A stretch of 64,000 nt of DNA, taken from contig JAKAQP010000005.1 in NCBI GenBank assembly GCA_021822485.1, positions 1 to 64,000 on the forward strand, in the 5' to 3' direction. Within the stretch, counting starts at the first letter, position 1, and each line of letters starts with the position of its first letter. The notes below the pieces were generated by a model. It made no database searches. It saw only the letters and a list, made by a program, of their open reading frames with translations, and was not told the origin of the DNA. The position numbers and the translations under genes were made by a program. The DNA comes from a bacterium (GTDB taxonomy: Bacteria > SZUA-79 > Acidulodesulfobacterales > Acidulodesulfobacteraceae). This document shows positions 23,262 to 32,738 of this stretch, piece by piece.

Positions 23262-25031
23262 TTAATGCCCCCCTATGTTATTTAATTTTATTCCTAATTC
23301 TTTGAGCTGAATCATGTTTACCTCCGACGGAGCGTCCGTAAGCGGACAATATGCTTTCTGCGTTTTCGGGAAAGCTATGACATCCCTTATAGATTCTTCA
23401 TTTCTCAGTATCATTAATATTCTGTCCAATCCAAAAGCAATGCCTCCGTGAGGCGGAGCGCCGAAACTCAGAGCGTCTAAAAGGAAACCGAATTTTATTT
23501 TAGCGTCTTCCGGCGATATAGAAAGAATTTTAAAAATAGTTTCCTGTAGTTTAGAATTATGTATCCTGATACTTCCGCCGCCTATTTCTTCTCCGTTAAG
23601 CACGAGATCGTAACTGTCCGATTTAACGGATAAAGGGTCGGTTTCAAGTTTTTCGATATCTTTAACTGCAGGAGAAGTAAAAGGATGATGAACGGCAACT
23701 ATCTTTTTTTCCTCTTCGGAATATTCGAATAAAGGAAAATTGACGACCCATAAAAGATCCAAGCTATCTTTATTTATAAGATTATATTTTTTAGCTAGAT
23801 GCAGTCTCAGTCTTCCAAGTACGTTTTCAGCAGTTTTTTTTGAATCTGACTGATAAAAGATTATATCGCCGTTTTTAACTCCAGTCGCAGCAATCAGTTT
23901 GCTTCTCTCTTCGTCGGATATAAATTTAGAAATCCCTCCTTCTAAAGCATTATTTTCGGAAACTTTCGTCCATGCAAGACCTTTAGCCCCGAAATCTTTT
24001 GCGGTGTTTAGAAGTTCGTCTATATCTTTTCTGGAAAGAAGATTAGCGCCGTTAGGCAGGCAAACGGCTTTAATAACGCCGCCGTTTTTAATATTTTCTT
24101 TAAAAACGTTCATGGCGGATTTTTCAAAAACGTTCGTTAAGTTATGAATAATCAATTCAAATCTAGTATCGGGTTTGTCGCTGCCGTATTTGTCCATCGC
24201 CTCGTCGTAATCAAGAACTTTAAACGGACGTTCTATTTTAATATTTAAAAGTTTTTCGAACAGCATAGCAAACAATTCTTCGGCGATTGAAATAACGTCC
24301 CTGTTTTCTACGAAAGACATTTCCATATCCAACTGAGTGAATTCGGGCTGTCTGTCGGCCCTTAAATCTTCGTCCCTGAAACATTTTACTATTTGATAAT
24401 ACCGTTCAAATCCGCCGACCATTAAAATCTGCTTGAATAGCTGCGGCGATTGAGGAAGAGCAAAAAACCTGCCATTGTTTAATCTGGAAGGGACTAAAAA
24501 ATCTCTTGAGCCTTCAGGCGTGCTTTTCGTCAAAAAAGGCGTTTCTATGTCGAAGAAACCTTTTCCGTTAAGAAATTCTCTTACGAGATGAGTAAATTTA
24601 GACCTAAAAATTAAATTATCTTTTAATCTTTTGCTTCTTAAATCTAAATATCTGTATTTGAGCCTGGTAAACTCATTGACTTCAGATTCTTCGTCTATCT
24701 GAAAAGGCAAAACTTCGCAGGTATTAAGAATTTCGACTGCTTTAGCCGCAAGTTCCAAACTGCCGGTTTTTAAAGTATTGTTTTCGGTTCCTTCCGGTCT
24801 TTTTCTTACTGCTCCGCTTACGGCAACAACATATTCGTTCCTGAGCTTTTTTGCGGTCTTAAAAGACCCGCCTTCAATGTTTTCGTCGAAGACTATCTGC
24901 AGTATTCCCGAATAATCCCTCAAATCTATAAAAATCAAACCGCCGTGGTCGCGGTAGTGCATTACCCATCCCTTAAACGTGAACTCTTTGCCTATATCAG
25001 ATTCTTTAATATCTTCGCATAATGTCCGCAT
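23262..25031 (-). CDS. aspS: Aspartyl-tRNA synthetase
   Basis: FLVPSRLNNGRFFALPQSPQLFKQILMVGGFERYYQIVKCFRDEDLRADRQPEFTQLDMEMSF; PHGGIAFGLDRI. Likely start MRTLCEDIKESDIGK (ATG 25029-25031); supplied ORF to 25076 reads into repeat-associated sequence. Confidence 0.97.
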   Translation of the reverse strand: MRTLCEDIKESDIGKEFTFKGWVMHYRDHGGLIFIDLRDYSGILQIVFDENIEGGSFKTAKKLRNEYVVAVSGAVRKRPEGTENNTLKTGSLELAAKAVEILNTCEVLPFQIDEESEVNEFTRLKYRYLDLRSKRLKDNLIFRSKFTHLVREFLNGKGFFDIETPFLTKSTPEGSRDFLVPSRLNNGRFFALPQSPQLFKQILMVGGFERYYQIVKCFRDEDLRADRQPEFTQLDMEMSFVENRDVISIAEELFAMLFEKLLNIKIERPFKVLDYDEAMDKYGSDKPDTRFELIIHNLTNVFEKSAMNVFKENIKNGGVIKAVCLPNGANLLSRKDIDELLNTAKDFGAKGLAWTKVSENNALEGGISKFISDEERSKLIAATGVKNGDIIFYQSDSKKTAENVLGRLRLHLAKKYNLINKDSLDLLWVVNFPLFEYSEEEKKIVAVHHPFTSPAVKDIEKLETDPLSVKSDSYDLVLNGEEIGGGSIRIHNSKLQETIFKILSISPEDAKIKFGFLLDALSFGAPPHGGIAFGLDRILMILRNEESIRDVIAFPKTQKAYCPLTDAPSEVNMIQLKELGIKLNNIGGH

Positions 25032-25072
25032 TATTAACCTTATCTCTCCGATCATTTTGTAACCATTTTGTG

Positions 25073-25101
25073 GCAATGCCGGAATTCAATTCCGGCATTG
25101 C
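25073..25101. repeat. Palindromic repeat, AGAATTCAATTCT-type family (GCAATGCCGG arms)
   Basis: GCAATGCCGGAATT-C-AATTCCGGCATTGC, perfect 14-bp arms. Confidence 0.85.
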
Positions 25102-25162
25102 GTTTTTATAAAACGGCAGGATTTTTTTTGTTCAATTTTTAAGTTTATAATTTTAATGCCGT

Positions 25163-26026
25163 TCATGTCAATAAAAATTTATCGATTTCTTTTTCCATGC
25201 AATAATTTCCGTATAAAAAATCTATATGATTTTTTGCCGGAATGTTATGGATAACGGAATTTATGATTTTTTTGGATAAATCTTGAATACATTTTTCTTT
25301 TATTATTAAGTCTTTTTCCGAGTAAACAAAATAAAAAAATATTTTTTTAAAGTTTTCGTTAATAAATGTTACGTCTTTTTCATAGTTTTGGCTTTTACCG
25401 TAATCTTGCGAATATTTAAAGTCGTTAATAACTGCGGAATCGGGAGTTCTTTTTATATCGGCTAAAGCTTTTTTTAAAATATTTTTATCTCTTGAACCGA
25501 GAGCATCTTTTAAGAAAAGCGTAATAGTTCTGTCGAAAGAATTTTCTAAGCTTCTGATGAAACTGTCGCTGATGCCCGTATCGTGGCATCCGGCTATAAG
25601 CATAATTTTTTCGATATTATACGGAAATAAAGCTGCATATTTTAAACATGCCTGCGCTCCCATTGAATGGCCTATTAAGGTTATTTTAGCATCCTTTTCC
25701 ATAAGTTCTTCGGCTATAGAATTTATATATTTTGCGTAAAAAGATATGCCGTCGTTTTCAGGCATTATAAAATTTAGCTTATTATCGTCAGGATCGGCGG
25801 CAGCGGGTAAGGACCTGAAATGAAACGGTAAATCGGGGACTAAAATATTAAAAGTCTTGCCGAAGTTTTTTTTTATATAGTTAAAAATAGAAAGCATCGA
25901 AAGATGATTTCCGCCGGCGCCGTGAATCAGAACGATGCATCTGTTTTTGCCGTCTTTATCTTTGGCGACCGACGCTTTATGAAAAATATAAAAAATTCTT
26001 ATTTTGTTTAGTTCTTTATACGGCAC
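25163..26026 (-). CDS. Alpha/beta hydrolase
   Basis: VLIHGAGGNHLSM oxyanion region, LIGHSMGAQACLKYA nucleophile elbow, late Asp and NHIDF. Confidence 0.85.
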   Translation of the reverse strand: MPYKELNKIRIFYIFHKASVAKDKDGKNRCIVLIHGAGGNHLSMLSIFNYIKKNFGKTFNILVPDLPFHFRSLPAAADPDDNKLNFIMPENDGISFYAKYINSIAEELMEKDAKITLIGHSMGAQACLKYAALFPYNIEKIMLIAGCHDTGISDSFIRSLENSFDRTITLFLKDALGSRDKNILKKALADIKRTPDSAVINDFKYSQDYGKSQNYEKDVTFINENFKKIFFYFVYSEKDLIIKEKCIQDLSKKIINSVIHNIPAKNHIDFLYGNYCMEKEIDKFLLT

Positions 26027-26105
26027 GCTATAATTTTAAAAAATAGTCAAAATATGTTATATTAAAAATTAAAATTAATTAAAAAAATTATAACATATAA
26101 ATAAA

Positions 26106-26996
26106 ATGTTCGTAAAAAAATTAGCATATTTTTATTATAAAAAAAAGTTAGAAAGAGATATATTAAAGAATAAAATTCCTCAGCACATAGGAATAATATT
26201 GGACGGCAACCGGAGATACGCCAAGAAATGCGGTTTTGAAGATGCAAGCAGGGGGCATAGAAAAGGCGCCGATAAACTTTACGAAGTTCTTTCCTGGTGT
26301 TTAGGCTTAAAAATCGAAGTCGTTACCGTATGGGCATTTTCTACGGATAATTTTAAAAGAAGCCGCTCAGAAATCGACAGTTTAATGTGTATAATTAAAA
26401 ATCAGCTCGAATCTTATATAAATTCAAAATTTATAAACGAAAATAAAATAAGAGTTTCGGTTATCGGCAAAAGAGAACTGTTGTCCGAAGATTTAATAGA
26501 AGTCATCGGTAGACTCGAAAATAAAACGAAAGATTATTCCAACCTGAAACTTTATATAGCCGTCGGATACGGAGGAAGACAGGAGATATGCGACGCCATA
26601 ATAAATTTTATTTCGGATAATATTTATATAATAAATAAAACAAGCCATCTATGCGAAGGTTCTGACGGAAATAAAAAAGGAATTTTGCATGAAAGTCCAT
26701 TCATAGAGGACGCTAATAGCCGGCGATGTTCTTCGGGTTACGCCGACGATTATGATTACCTGTCTAATATTATTACCGTAGAAAATATATCCAAATATCT
26801 TTATGCAAAAGGTTCTCCCGACCCGGATTTAATTATAAGAACCAGCGGCGAGATTAGATTGTCCGGTTTTCTGCTTTGGCAAAGCGCATATTCCGAGTTC
26901 TATTTCTGCGATGCATACTGGCCGGAGTTCAGGGAAATAGATTTTTTAAGGGCTATTAGAAGCTATCAGTCGCGTCAGATAAGAGCGGGAAAGTGA
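26106..26996 (+). CDS. uppS: Polyprenyl (undecaprenyl) diphosphate synthase with a central insertion
   Basis: HIGIILDGNRRYAKKCGF...GHRKGADKLYEVLSWCLGLKIEVVTVWAFSTDNFKR; DPDLIIRTSGEIRLSGFLLWQSAYSEFYF. Confidence 0.95.
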   Translation: MFVKKLAYFYYKKKLERDILKNKIPQHIGIILDGNRRYAKKCGFEDASRGHRKGADKLYEVLSWCLGLKIEVVTVWAFSTDNFKRSRSEIDSLMCIIKNQLESYINSKFINENKIRVSVIGKRELLSEDLIEVIGRLENKTKDYSNLKLYIAVGYGGRQEICDAIINFISDNIYIINKTSHLCEGSDGNKKGILHESPFIEDANSRRCSSGYADDYDYLSNIITVENISKYLYAKGSPDPDLIIRTSGEIRLSGFLLWQSAYSEFYFCDAYWPEFREIDFLRAIRSYQSRQIRAGK

Positions 26997-27080
26997 TTTA
27001 AAATGCTGAGCTGGAATCCAGAGTATTAGAAAATAAGCGATTCGCGGTCAAAAAGTTTAAGTATCTTAGGGGAATGCAGA

Positions 27081-28238
27081 ATGGCTTTTAACAAAAAGCA
27101 GAAAAAGACTATCGCTGCGATGAGTTCAGTCGTTGGTTTAAGGATGCTTGCGGTATTTCTTGTTTTGCCGGTTTTCGTGCTGTTCGCCGAAAAATTTACG
27201 TCAAGTTTTATTTTAATCGGAATTGCATTCGGTATTTACGGTTTATCGAGGGCGATTTTTCAGATTCCGTTCGGTTATATTTCCGATAAAATAGGAAGAA
27301 AAAACGTTCTGTTTTTCGGCATGCTTTTATTCGGCATATTTACTTTTATAATAGGTTTTTCCGAAAATATTTACGAACTTATACTGCTCAGGTTTCTTCA
27401 AGGAGTCGCCGCAGAAAGCTCCGTGGCGTTCGCATTGGTTTCCGATACTGTTTCCGAGAGCGACAGGACAAAAGCTATGGCATTTCTGGGTATCCCTATA
27501 GGATTAAGTTTTGTCGTCGGTATCGTTGCAGGACCGTTTCTGTCTTATTATTTCGGCTATCCGTTTTTATTTTACGTTTCGGGCATTCTAGGGATAATCT
27601 CGGCCGCCTTAATCCTTGTATGGGTAGAAGAGCCTAAAAGCAAAGAAATGCTGAAAGAAATAGAAGTTTCCTTTAAAGACGCCGTTGCCGTTTTCAAAAA
27701 CAAAACGCTTGCAAATCTTTCCATACAGGGTTTTCTTTTGTCTTTCTTTATGACCGTTTTCTTTTTCGGTCTGCCTTTAATAGTTAAGCATGAATTAGGA
27801 ACGGGATATTATTACAAGGTTTTAATCCCTATGGTCGTATTTTCTCTTTTTGCAATGATGAAAGCTTCAAAAAAAGCCGATATAGGATATGAAGTTCATC
27901 TCTTGAAGTTAAGTTTTTTATTAATGGCTGTTTCAAGCATGTTTATGTTTTCCTATACTAAAGGTTATGCCCTGCCGGTAATTATAATCGGCGGAATTTT
28001 GTTTTTTACCGGCTTTTCAATTACCGAACCTATAATGCCTTCTTTAGTGTCGTCTTCATCGGATAAGTCTTTTGTGGGCACTTCCATGGGGGTTTACAAT
28101 ACCTTGCAATTTTCGGGAAGTTTTATAGGCGGAAGCATAGCAGGGTTGCTGTACGAAAGCTACCGCAGTTTCATACCCGCTATTCTAATTGCTTCTTCTT
28201 TAATTTGCTATATATTAATAATGAGAATTAAGAAGTGA
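27081..28238 (+). CDS. MFS transporter (DHA1/YajR-like)
   Basis: About 12 TM; RAIFQIPFGYISDKIGRKNVL, RFLQGVAAESSVAFALVSDTVSESDRTKAMAFLG. Confidence 0.87.
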   Translation: MAFNKKQKKTIAAMSSVVGLRMLAVFLVLPVFVLFAEKFTSSFILIGIAFGIYGLSRAIFQIPFGYISDKIGRKNVLFFGMLLFGIFTFIIGFSENIYELILLRFLQGVAAESSVAFALVSDTVSESDRTKAMAFLGIPIGLSFVVGIVAGPFLSYYFGYPFLFYVSGILGIISAALILVWVEEPKSKEMLKEIEVSFKDAVAVFKNKTLANLSIQGFLLSFFMTVFFFGLPLIVKHELGTGYYYKVLIPMVVFSLFAMMKASKKADIGYEVHLLKLSFLLMAVSSMFMFSYTKGYALPVIIIGGILFFTGFSITEPIMPSLVSSSSDKSFVGTSMGVYNTLQFSGSFIGGSIAGLLYESYRSFIPAILIASSLICYILIMRIKK

Positions 28239-28555
28239 ATTAAGCATTATGAATTTTTGTTAAAATATTATGAGTCAAAAATTAAATAAAATCTTAACTC
28301 ACCATTAGAAACTTCACAATTTAATTTTAAATAGTTTTTATCATTTTTTATTATTTTTAGTGATTAATTGAATAATATATCGCCGAATGATGTATTTTTT
28401 CGTTGCCATTTTTAAATTTAGTGATAAAATCATATTAGACGCATGGTCTATATATTATAAGCTACCTTTTGAGTTATTGTTGGTATTTGCTTAACACCTA
28501 TATAATATAATTAAAATAATTATTTTGTTCGTAAAAAATTAAGGAGGAACAAAAA

Positions 28556-29215
28556 ATGAAAAAGTGTATTTTTATCGCAGCTTTTTGTTTTGCGATTGTT
28601 TTTTTTATTTCATCAAATTCTGCTTTTGCGGCGGCGACCGGCCCAAAACTTTTTAAAAAATATTACTGTATCGATTGCCATACTATGGGGCATGAAGGCG
28701 GGACGGTCGGACCAGACCTTTCAAACGTTGGGAAGACTAAAAGCCTTGCATGGATTAAGTCGCAAATATTTCATCCGGGCAGTCATTTTATAAGAGGGGC
28801 TAAAGCAAAAATAAACGGGAAAGTTTATCTTGTTAGAATGCCCGGCTTCAAGACTATTCCCGATTCGGCTGTAAATAAACTGGCCGAATATATTAAGGCA
28901 TTTCCGTCCGTTAGGTCAAATTTAAGCTATAAAAGACCGCCTGAGGGAATGAGACTTTTTGAAAAAGATAATTGTATCGCCTGTCATCGCATAAACGGAA
29001 TAGGCGGAAAGGGCGGCCCCAACCTTTCTCATATCGGAAAGACAAAAAGTCTATCATGGATTGAATCTCAGATAGTAGATCCTAAGGTTCATTTTACATA
29101 TGGCGTTCCTACAATCATCAACGGCCAAACTTATCTTGTAATAATGCCCGGGTTTAAGCATATTTCCGCTTCGCAGCTTAATACTATCGCAAGATATCTC
29201 AAGACCTTGAAATAA
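28556..29215 (+). CDS. Periplasmic di-heme c-type cytochrome with internal duplication
   Basis: Signal peptide; two repeats LFKKYYCIDCHTMGHEGGTVGPDLSNVGKTKSLAWIKSQI and LFEKDNCIACHRINGIGGKGGPNLSHIGKTKSLSWIESQI. Confidence 0.92.
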   Translation: MKKCIFIAAFCFAIVFFISSNSAFAAATGPKLFKKYYCIDCHTMGHEGGTVGPDLSNVGKTKSLAWIKSQIFHPGSHFIRGAKAKINGKVYLVRMPGFKTIPDSAVNKLAEYIKAFPSVRSNLSYKRPPEGMRLFEKDNCIACHRINGIGGKGGPNLSHIGKTKSLSWIESQIVDPKVHFTYGVPTIINGQTYLVIMPGFKHISASQLNTIARYLKTLK

Positions 29216-29239
29216 GAAATAAAAGATAGAAATACGTCA

Positions 29240-29299
29240 CTAAAAAAACAGCCTCCTATCGTATTGGTTTTCCAATACGATAGGAGGCTGTTTTTTTAG
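29240..29299. terminator. Very strong bidirectional terminator hairpin
   Basis: CTAAAAAAACAGCCTCCTATCGTATTGG-TTTT-CCAATACGATAGGAGGCTGTTTTTTTAG: 28-bp perfect arms, 4-nt loop, U tract on both strands. Confidence 0.95.
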
Positions 29300-29426
29300 T
29301 TATAGAGAACTTCTATTAATATTAAAAATTAAAGTATAATTTTCATATTTTCTTTTTTTAGCAAGATTGCTATACTAAATAATTAATTAAAACAAAATGC
29401 GCAATCTTTTAGGACAGGATTAAAAA

Positions 29427-29612
29427 ATGAAAAAAGTGGATAAAGTCGATTTAAATAAATTAAAATCTAAAATAAAGGAAAGACCTTTATATTACTGTAA
29501 ATGCGGTTTATCCAGCAGACTGCCGTACTGCGACTGGAAACACGGATGCGATAAACCGGTTAAAGAAATCAACAACGATAAACCGAGTGAAAACGGCTCA
29601 GGCGATAAATAA
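29427..29612 (+). CDS. CDGSH-type iron-sulfur protein (variant CDWKH)
   Basis: YYCKCGLSSRLPYCDWKHG matches C-x-C-x(n)-P-x-C-D-x-x-H. Confidence 0.85.
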   Translation: MKKVDKVDLNKLKSKIKERPLYYCKCGLSSRLPYCDWKHGCDKPVKEINNDKPSENGSGDK

Positions 29613-29613
29613 A

Positions 29614-31185
29614 TTATATTTCAAACTCCTCCCCTATGAACTCTTCCTCGATTATCATTTTCATTTCTTCTTTCTTTATGGAGGCATTGATTGCTATAAA
29701 GTAAAATAGGGCTGCCGTTAATATTACTATTATTAAGTCGTAAGGGGATTTAACGGCATTATCTCCGCCGAAATTATTACTGCCGAAAAAAGATATAGTT
29801 ATAAGCGCGGCTATATAAAAAAGAAACCATAAGCCGGGCATTACGGTCTGTTTAAATTTTGTTTTTATGCCGTTAAAATTAGTAATAATGAACAGTATAA
29901 TTCCAGCCGATATTCCGATTCCCAATTTCCATAATACGGTAAAAGTCGACCAGTAAATAATGAGGGTGCCTACTATAAATGCCGATAAAGAAATAATATT
30001 TGCAAAAGGCAGATAAAAAGGGCGCTTTCTTTCGGCGTCCAATTTTCTGAACGTCATAAGCCCTATGGGTCCGAGGACGTAGGTAAAAACCATTCCGGAC
30101 GTAATTACGCCCACTAAAGACTGCCAGCTCGGAAACGGAAGAAGGTATAAAGCAGACAGGATAAAAGTTACAGTCAAAGCAATATATGCAGTTCCGTATT
30201 TATTAAAATTTTTATGAAAACTTTCAGGCAAAAATTTCATCTTGGACATTGCAAAAGTAATTCTGGAAGTCGTTCCCATATATACCAACCCCGTAGCAAA
30301 AGGCGATATAACCGCACCCACCATTACCATAATCGCGAATGCCGGAAGTCCATATAAATTCAATAAATTTACAAAAGGCGAAGAAAAATTAAGCAGATTC
30401 CAATTATTATTTTTAACTGCGGGAACGGATATAATAAAACTGAATGAGAGCAAAGTATAAATTATAATGCCTATTATAACGGATAGAATTGTAGCAATGG
30501 GAACGTCTCTTCCTGGATTTTTAGCTTCGCCGGACAAGTCTATAGCCTGCCTGAAACCGAGGTATGAAAATATAACTCCGCCCAGAGATACGCTCTTCAT
30601 AACGCCGTCATATCCGTAAGGCATTAAGTTATATACGTGAAGGTTTTTTATATTGCCGTTTTTAACGGAAACATATATAAGCGCTATAGAAGCGGCTAAT
30701 ACGATAAAAATTTTAAAGTACGTCAGGAAAGTATTAGTCTTTGCAAAAATTTTCGCGCCGAAAAAATTTAATATAAAGAAAATTAAAAGAATAAAAAATG
30801 AAAACAACATTCCTAACTGCGTAGGAGAGTTATTTATGAATAGACCAGGAATATAACGGTTAAGATACTGAACCGTAGCTTCTGTTTCTATGGTGCTGAC
30901 GGCCGCGCCGGCTATAATGAGTATCCAGCTTGTTATAAACCCAAGAAATGCGCCGTGCGTATATTTCGGGTATCTTGCAAGACTGCCCGCCGAAGGAAGC
31001 ATGGCTCCGAGTTCGCTGTAAACGAGAGCTATAAGCATTACGGCAAATCCGCTGATAAACCAGGAAAAAACAGATGCGGGTCCGGCGTATTTAGCGCTGA
31101 CGTAAACGCCCAGAAGCCATCCGGAACCGATGATGGCGCTTGTCGAAGCAAAAGTCAGCTGAAGCAGATTTAATGTTTTTTTCAT
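29614..31185 (-). CDS. APC-family amino acid permease
   Basis: TFASTSAIIGSGWLLGVYVSAKYAGPASVFSWFISG, about 12 TM. Confidence 0.9.
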   Translation of the reverse strand: MKKTLNLLQLTFASTSAIIGSGWLLGVYVSAKYAGPASVFSWFISGFAVMLIALVYSELGAMLPSAGSLARYPKYTHGAFLGFITSWILIIAGAAVSTIETEATVQYLNRYIPGLFINNSPTQLGMLFSFFILLIFFILNFFGAKIFAKTNTFLTYFKIFIVLAASIALIYVSVKNGNIKNLHVYNLMPYGYDGVMKSVSLGGVIFSYLGFRQAIDLSGEAKNPGRDVPIATILSVIIGIIIYTLLSFSFIISVPAVKNNNWNLLNFSSPFVNLLNLYGLPAFAIMVMVGAVISPFATGLVYMGTTSRITFAMSKMKFLPESFHKNFNKYGTAYIALTVTFILSALYLLPFPSWQSLVGVITSGMVFTYVLGPIGLMTFRKLDAERKRPFYLPFANIISLSAFIVGTLIIYWSTFTVLWKLGIGISAGIILFIITNFNGIKTKFKQTVMPGLWFLFYIAALITISFFGSNNFGGDNAVKSPYDLIIVILTAALFYFIAINASIKKEEMKMIIEEEFIGEEFEI

Positions 31186-31352
31186 GGCCCTTTCGTTATT
31201 TGATTTAAAAAATACAATATGATTTAATGTATTATATTAATCATTTTTTAATAAAACAACTATAAAAATAAAATTTAATTTTATTTTTATTATTTTTTTA
31301 CTCTTGTTTATTTCAATATTTTAAATAATCATTTATAATATAAGGAGGTTTC

Positions 31353-32270
31353 TTGATGATTTACGATGTAGTTATAATCGGCGGCGGTCCCGCCGGACTA
31401 TCGGCCGCTATATATGCCTTAAGAGCGCGCCTTAACATTGTTCTTATAGAAAAAATGGCTGTAGGCGGTCAGATAGCTCTTACCGACAATATAGAAAATT
31501 ATCCGGGATTTCCGTCTCTTTCAGGCGTAGAGTTAATGCAGAAATTTGAAGAACACGCTAAAGGACTGGGCTTGCAAATTATATACGACGAAATAAAAGA
31601 CATATCCGACGACGGTGAATATAAAACTTTAAGGGGAGTTAACGAAAATTATAAGACTCAAACTGTTATTATAACGGTAGGGGCATCGCCTAAAAGGCTT
31701 AATATACCGGGCGAAAGAGAGTTTACCGGAAGAGGCGTATCATACTGCGCCACCTGCGACGGTCCTTTTTTTAAAGACCAGGATATAGCCGTAGTGGGCG
31801 GCGGGGATGCCGCTTTAAAAGAAGCTAACTATTTGACTAAAATCGTTAAATCCGTAACTTTAATTCACAGAAGAAAGGAATTCAGGGCTGAAAAGATAAT
31901 TCAGGAAAGGCTTCATAATGCAAATAACGTAATTATGCAATTAGAGCATATTCCAGTTTCTATCAACGGAAATAAAACTGTGGAATCTATAACTATAGAA
32001 AGTGTTAAAACTAAAGAAAGAAAAACCGTGCCGATTAAAGGAGTTTTTATTTTTATCGGCATTAGTCCCCAAACGTCTTTCCTTAAAAATATCGAAAAAG
32101 ACGAATACGGCTTTATAAAAACCGACCCTTACACGCTTATGACGTCAATGCCCGGAGTATTTTGCGCAGGCGACGCACATTCCAAGAAACTGCTTCAGGT
32201 TGCCACCGCGGTCGGCGAAGGCGCCCTTGCGGCAACCGCGGCGGAAGAATTTATTTGCGACGTCTGCTAA
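31353..32270 (+). CDS. trxB: Thioredoxin reductase
   Basis: IGGGPAGLSAAIYALRA, CATCDGPFF active site, VVGGGDAALKEA, GVFCAGDAHSKKLLQVATAVGEGALAA. Confidence 0.96.
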   Translation: MMIYDVVIIGGGPAGLSAAIYALRARLNIVLIEKMAVGGQIALTDNIENYPGFPSLSGVELMQKFEEHAKGLGLQIIYDEIKDISDDGEYKTLRGVNENYKTQTVIITVGASPKRLNIPGEREFTGRGVSYCATCDGPFFKDQDIAVVGGGDAALKEANYLTKIVKSVTLIHRRKEFRAEKIIQERLHNANNVIMQLEHIPVSINGNKTVESITIESVKTKERKTVPIKGVFIFIGISPQTSFLKNIEKDEYGFIKTDPYTLMTSMPGVFCAGDAHSKKLLQVATAVGEGALAATAAEEFICDVC

Positions 32271-32286
32271 TGCTTTTCCATTTGCG

Positions 32287-32315
32287 ATGGTGCCATAATT
32301 CAATTCTGGCACCAT
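32287..32315. repeat. Palindromic repeat, AGAATTCAATTCT family (ATGGTGCC arms)
   Basis: ATGGTGCCATAATTCAATTCTGGCACCAT; one arm mismatch. Confidence 0.85.
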
Positions 32316-32320
32316 AGTTA

Positions 32321-32716
32321 TTAATACGAAAGCGTTTTTACGTTATCGTCCATAACCATTTGAACTACGTATGCTCCGCCTACTACGCCGCTGCATTCTT
32401 CAATCAAATCTTCTTTGGTGAAGTCGTTTAATTCTAATGCCGGAGTGCAGACTTTAAAAACGACTCCCGCATCATAGGCGTCTTTAATAAAATCATATAT
32501 CGATTTAGGACTGCCTTCTTTCGCCCTGAGATTTTCCGCAACGCCTTTTTTCATTAAAAGACCGGCATCCGCCGTCAGCACCATTTCTACTTCGTAATCC
32601 ATTACCGCCGCCGCCGCCGCCTGAAAAAAAGGCGCTCCGAGAGCATGAGGATTTGAAGGGGAAGTGTTTTGAAGCATAATAAAAAGTTTGTTTGCCATAA
32701 TATTTGTTACCTCCAT
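32321..32716 (-). CDS. DsrE/DsrF-like family protein
   Basis: KLFIMLQNTSPSNPHALGAPFFQAAAAAVMDYEVEMVLTADAGLLMKKG; CTPALELNDFTKEDL. Confidence 0.82.
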   Translation of the reverse strand: MEVTNIMANKLFIMLQNTSPSNPHALGAPFFQAAAAAVMDYEVEMVLTADAGLLMKKGVAENLRAKEGSPKSIYDFIKDAYDAGVVFKVCTPALELNDFTKEDLIEECSGVVGGAYVVQMVMDDNVKTLSY

Positions 32717-32738
32717 TTTTTAAAATTTTGCGGAATAT

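Noticed and set aside
29427-29612. CDGSH-like protein as a novel fold
   Set aside because: Motif matches the known CDGSH family with a CDWKH variant; not novel by itself.
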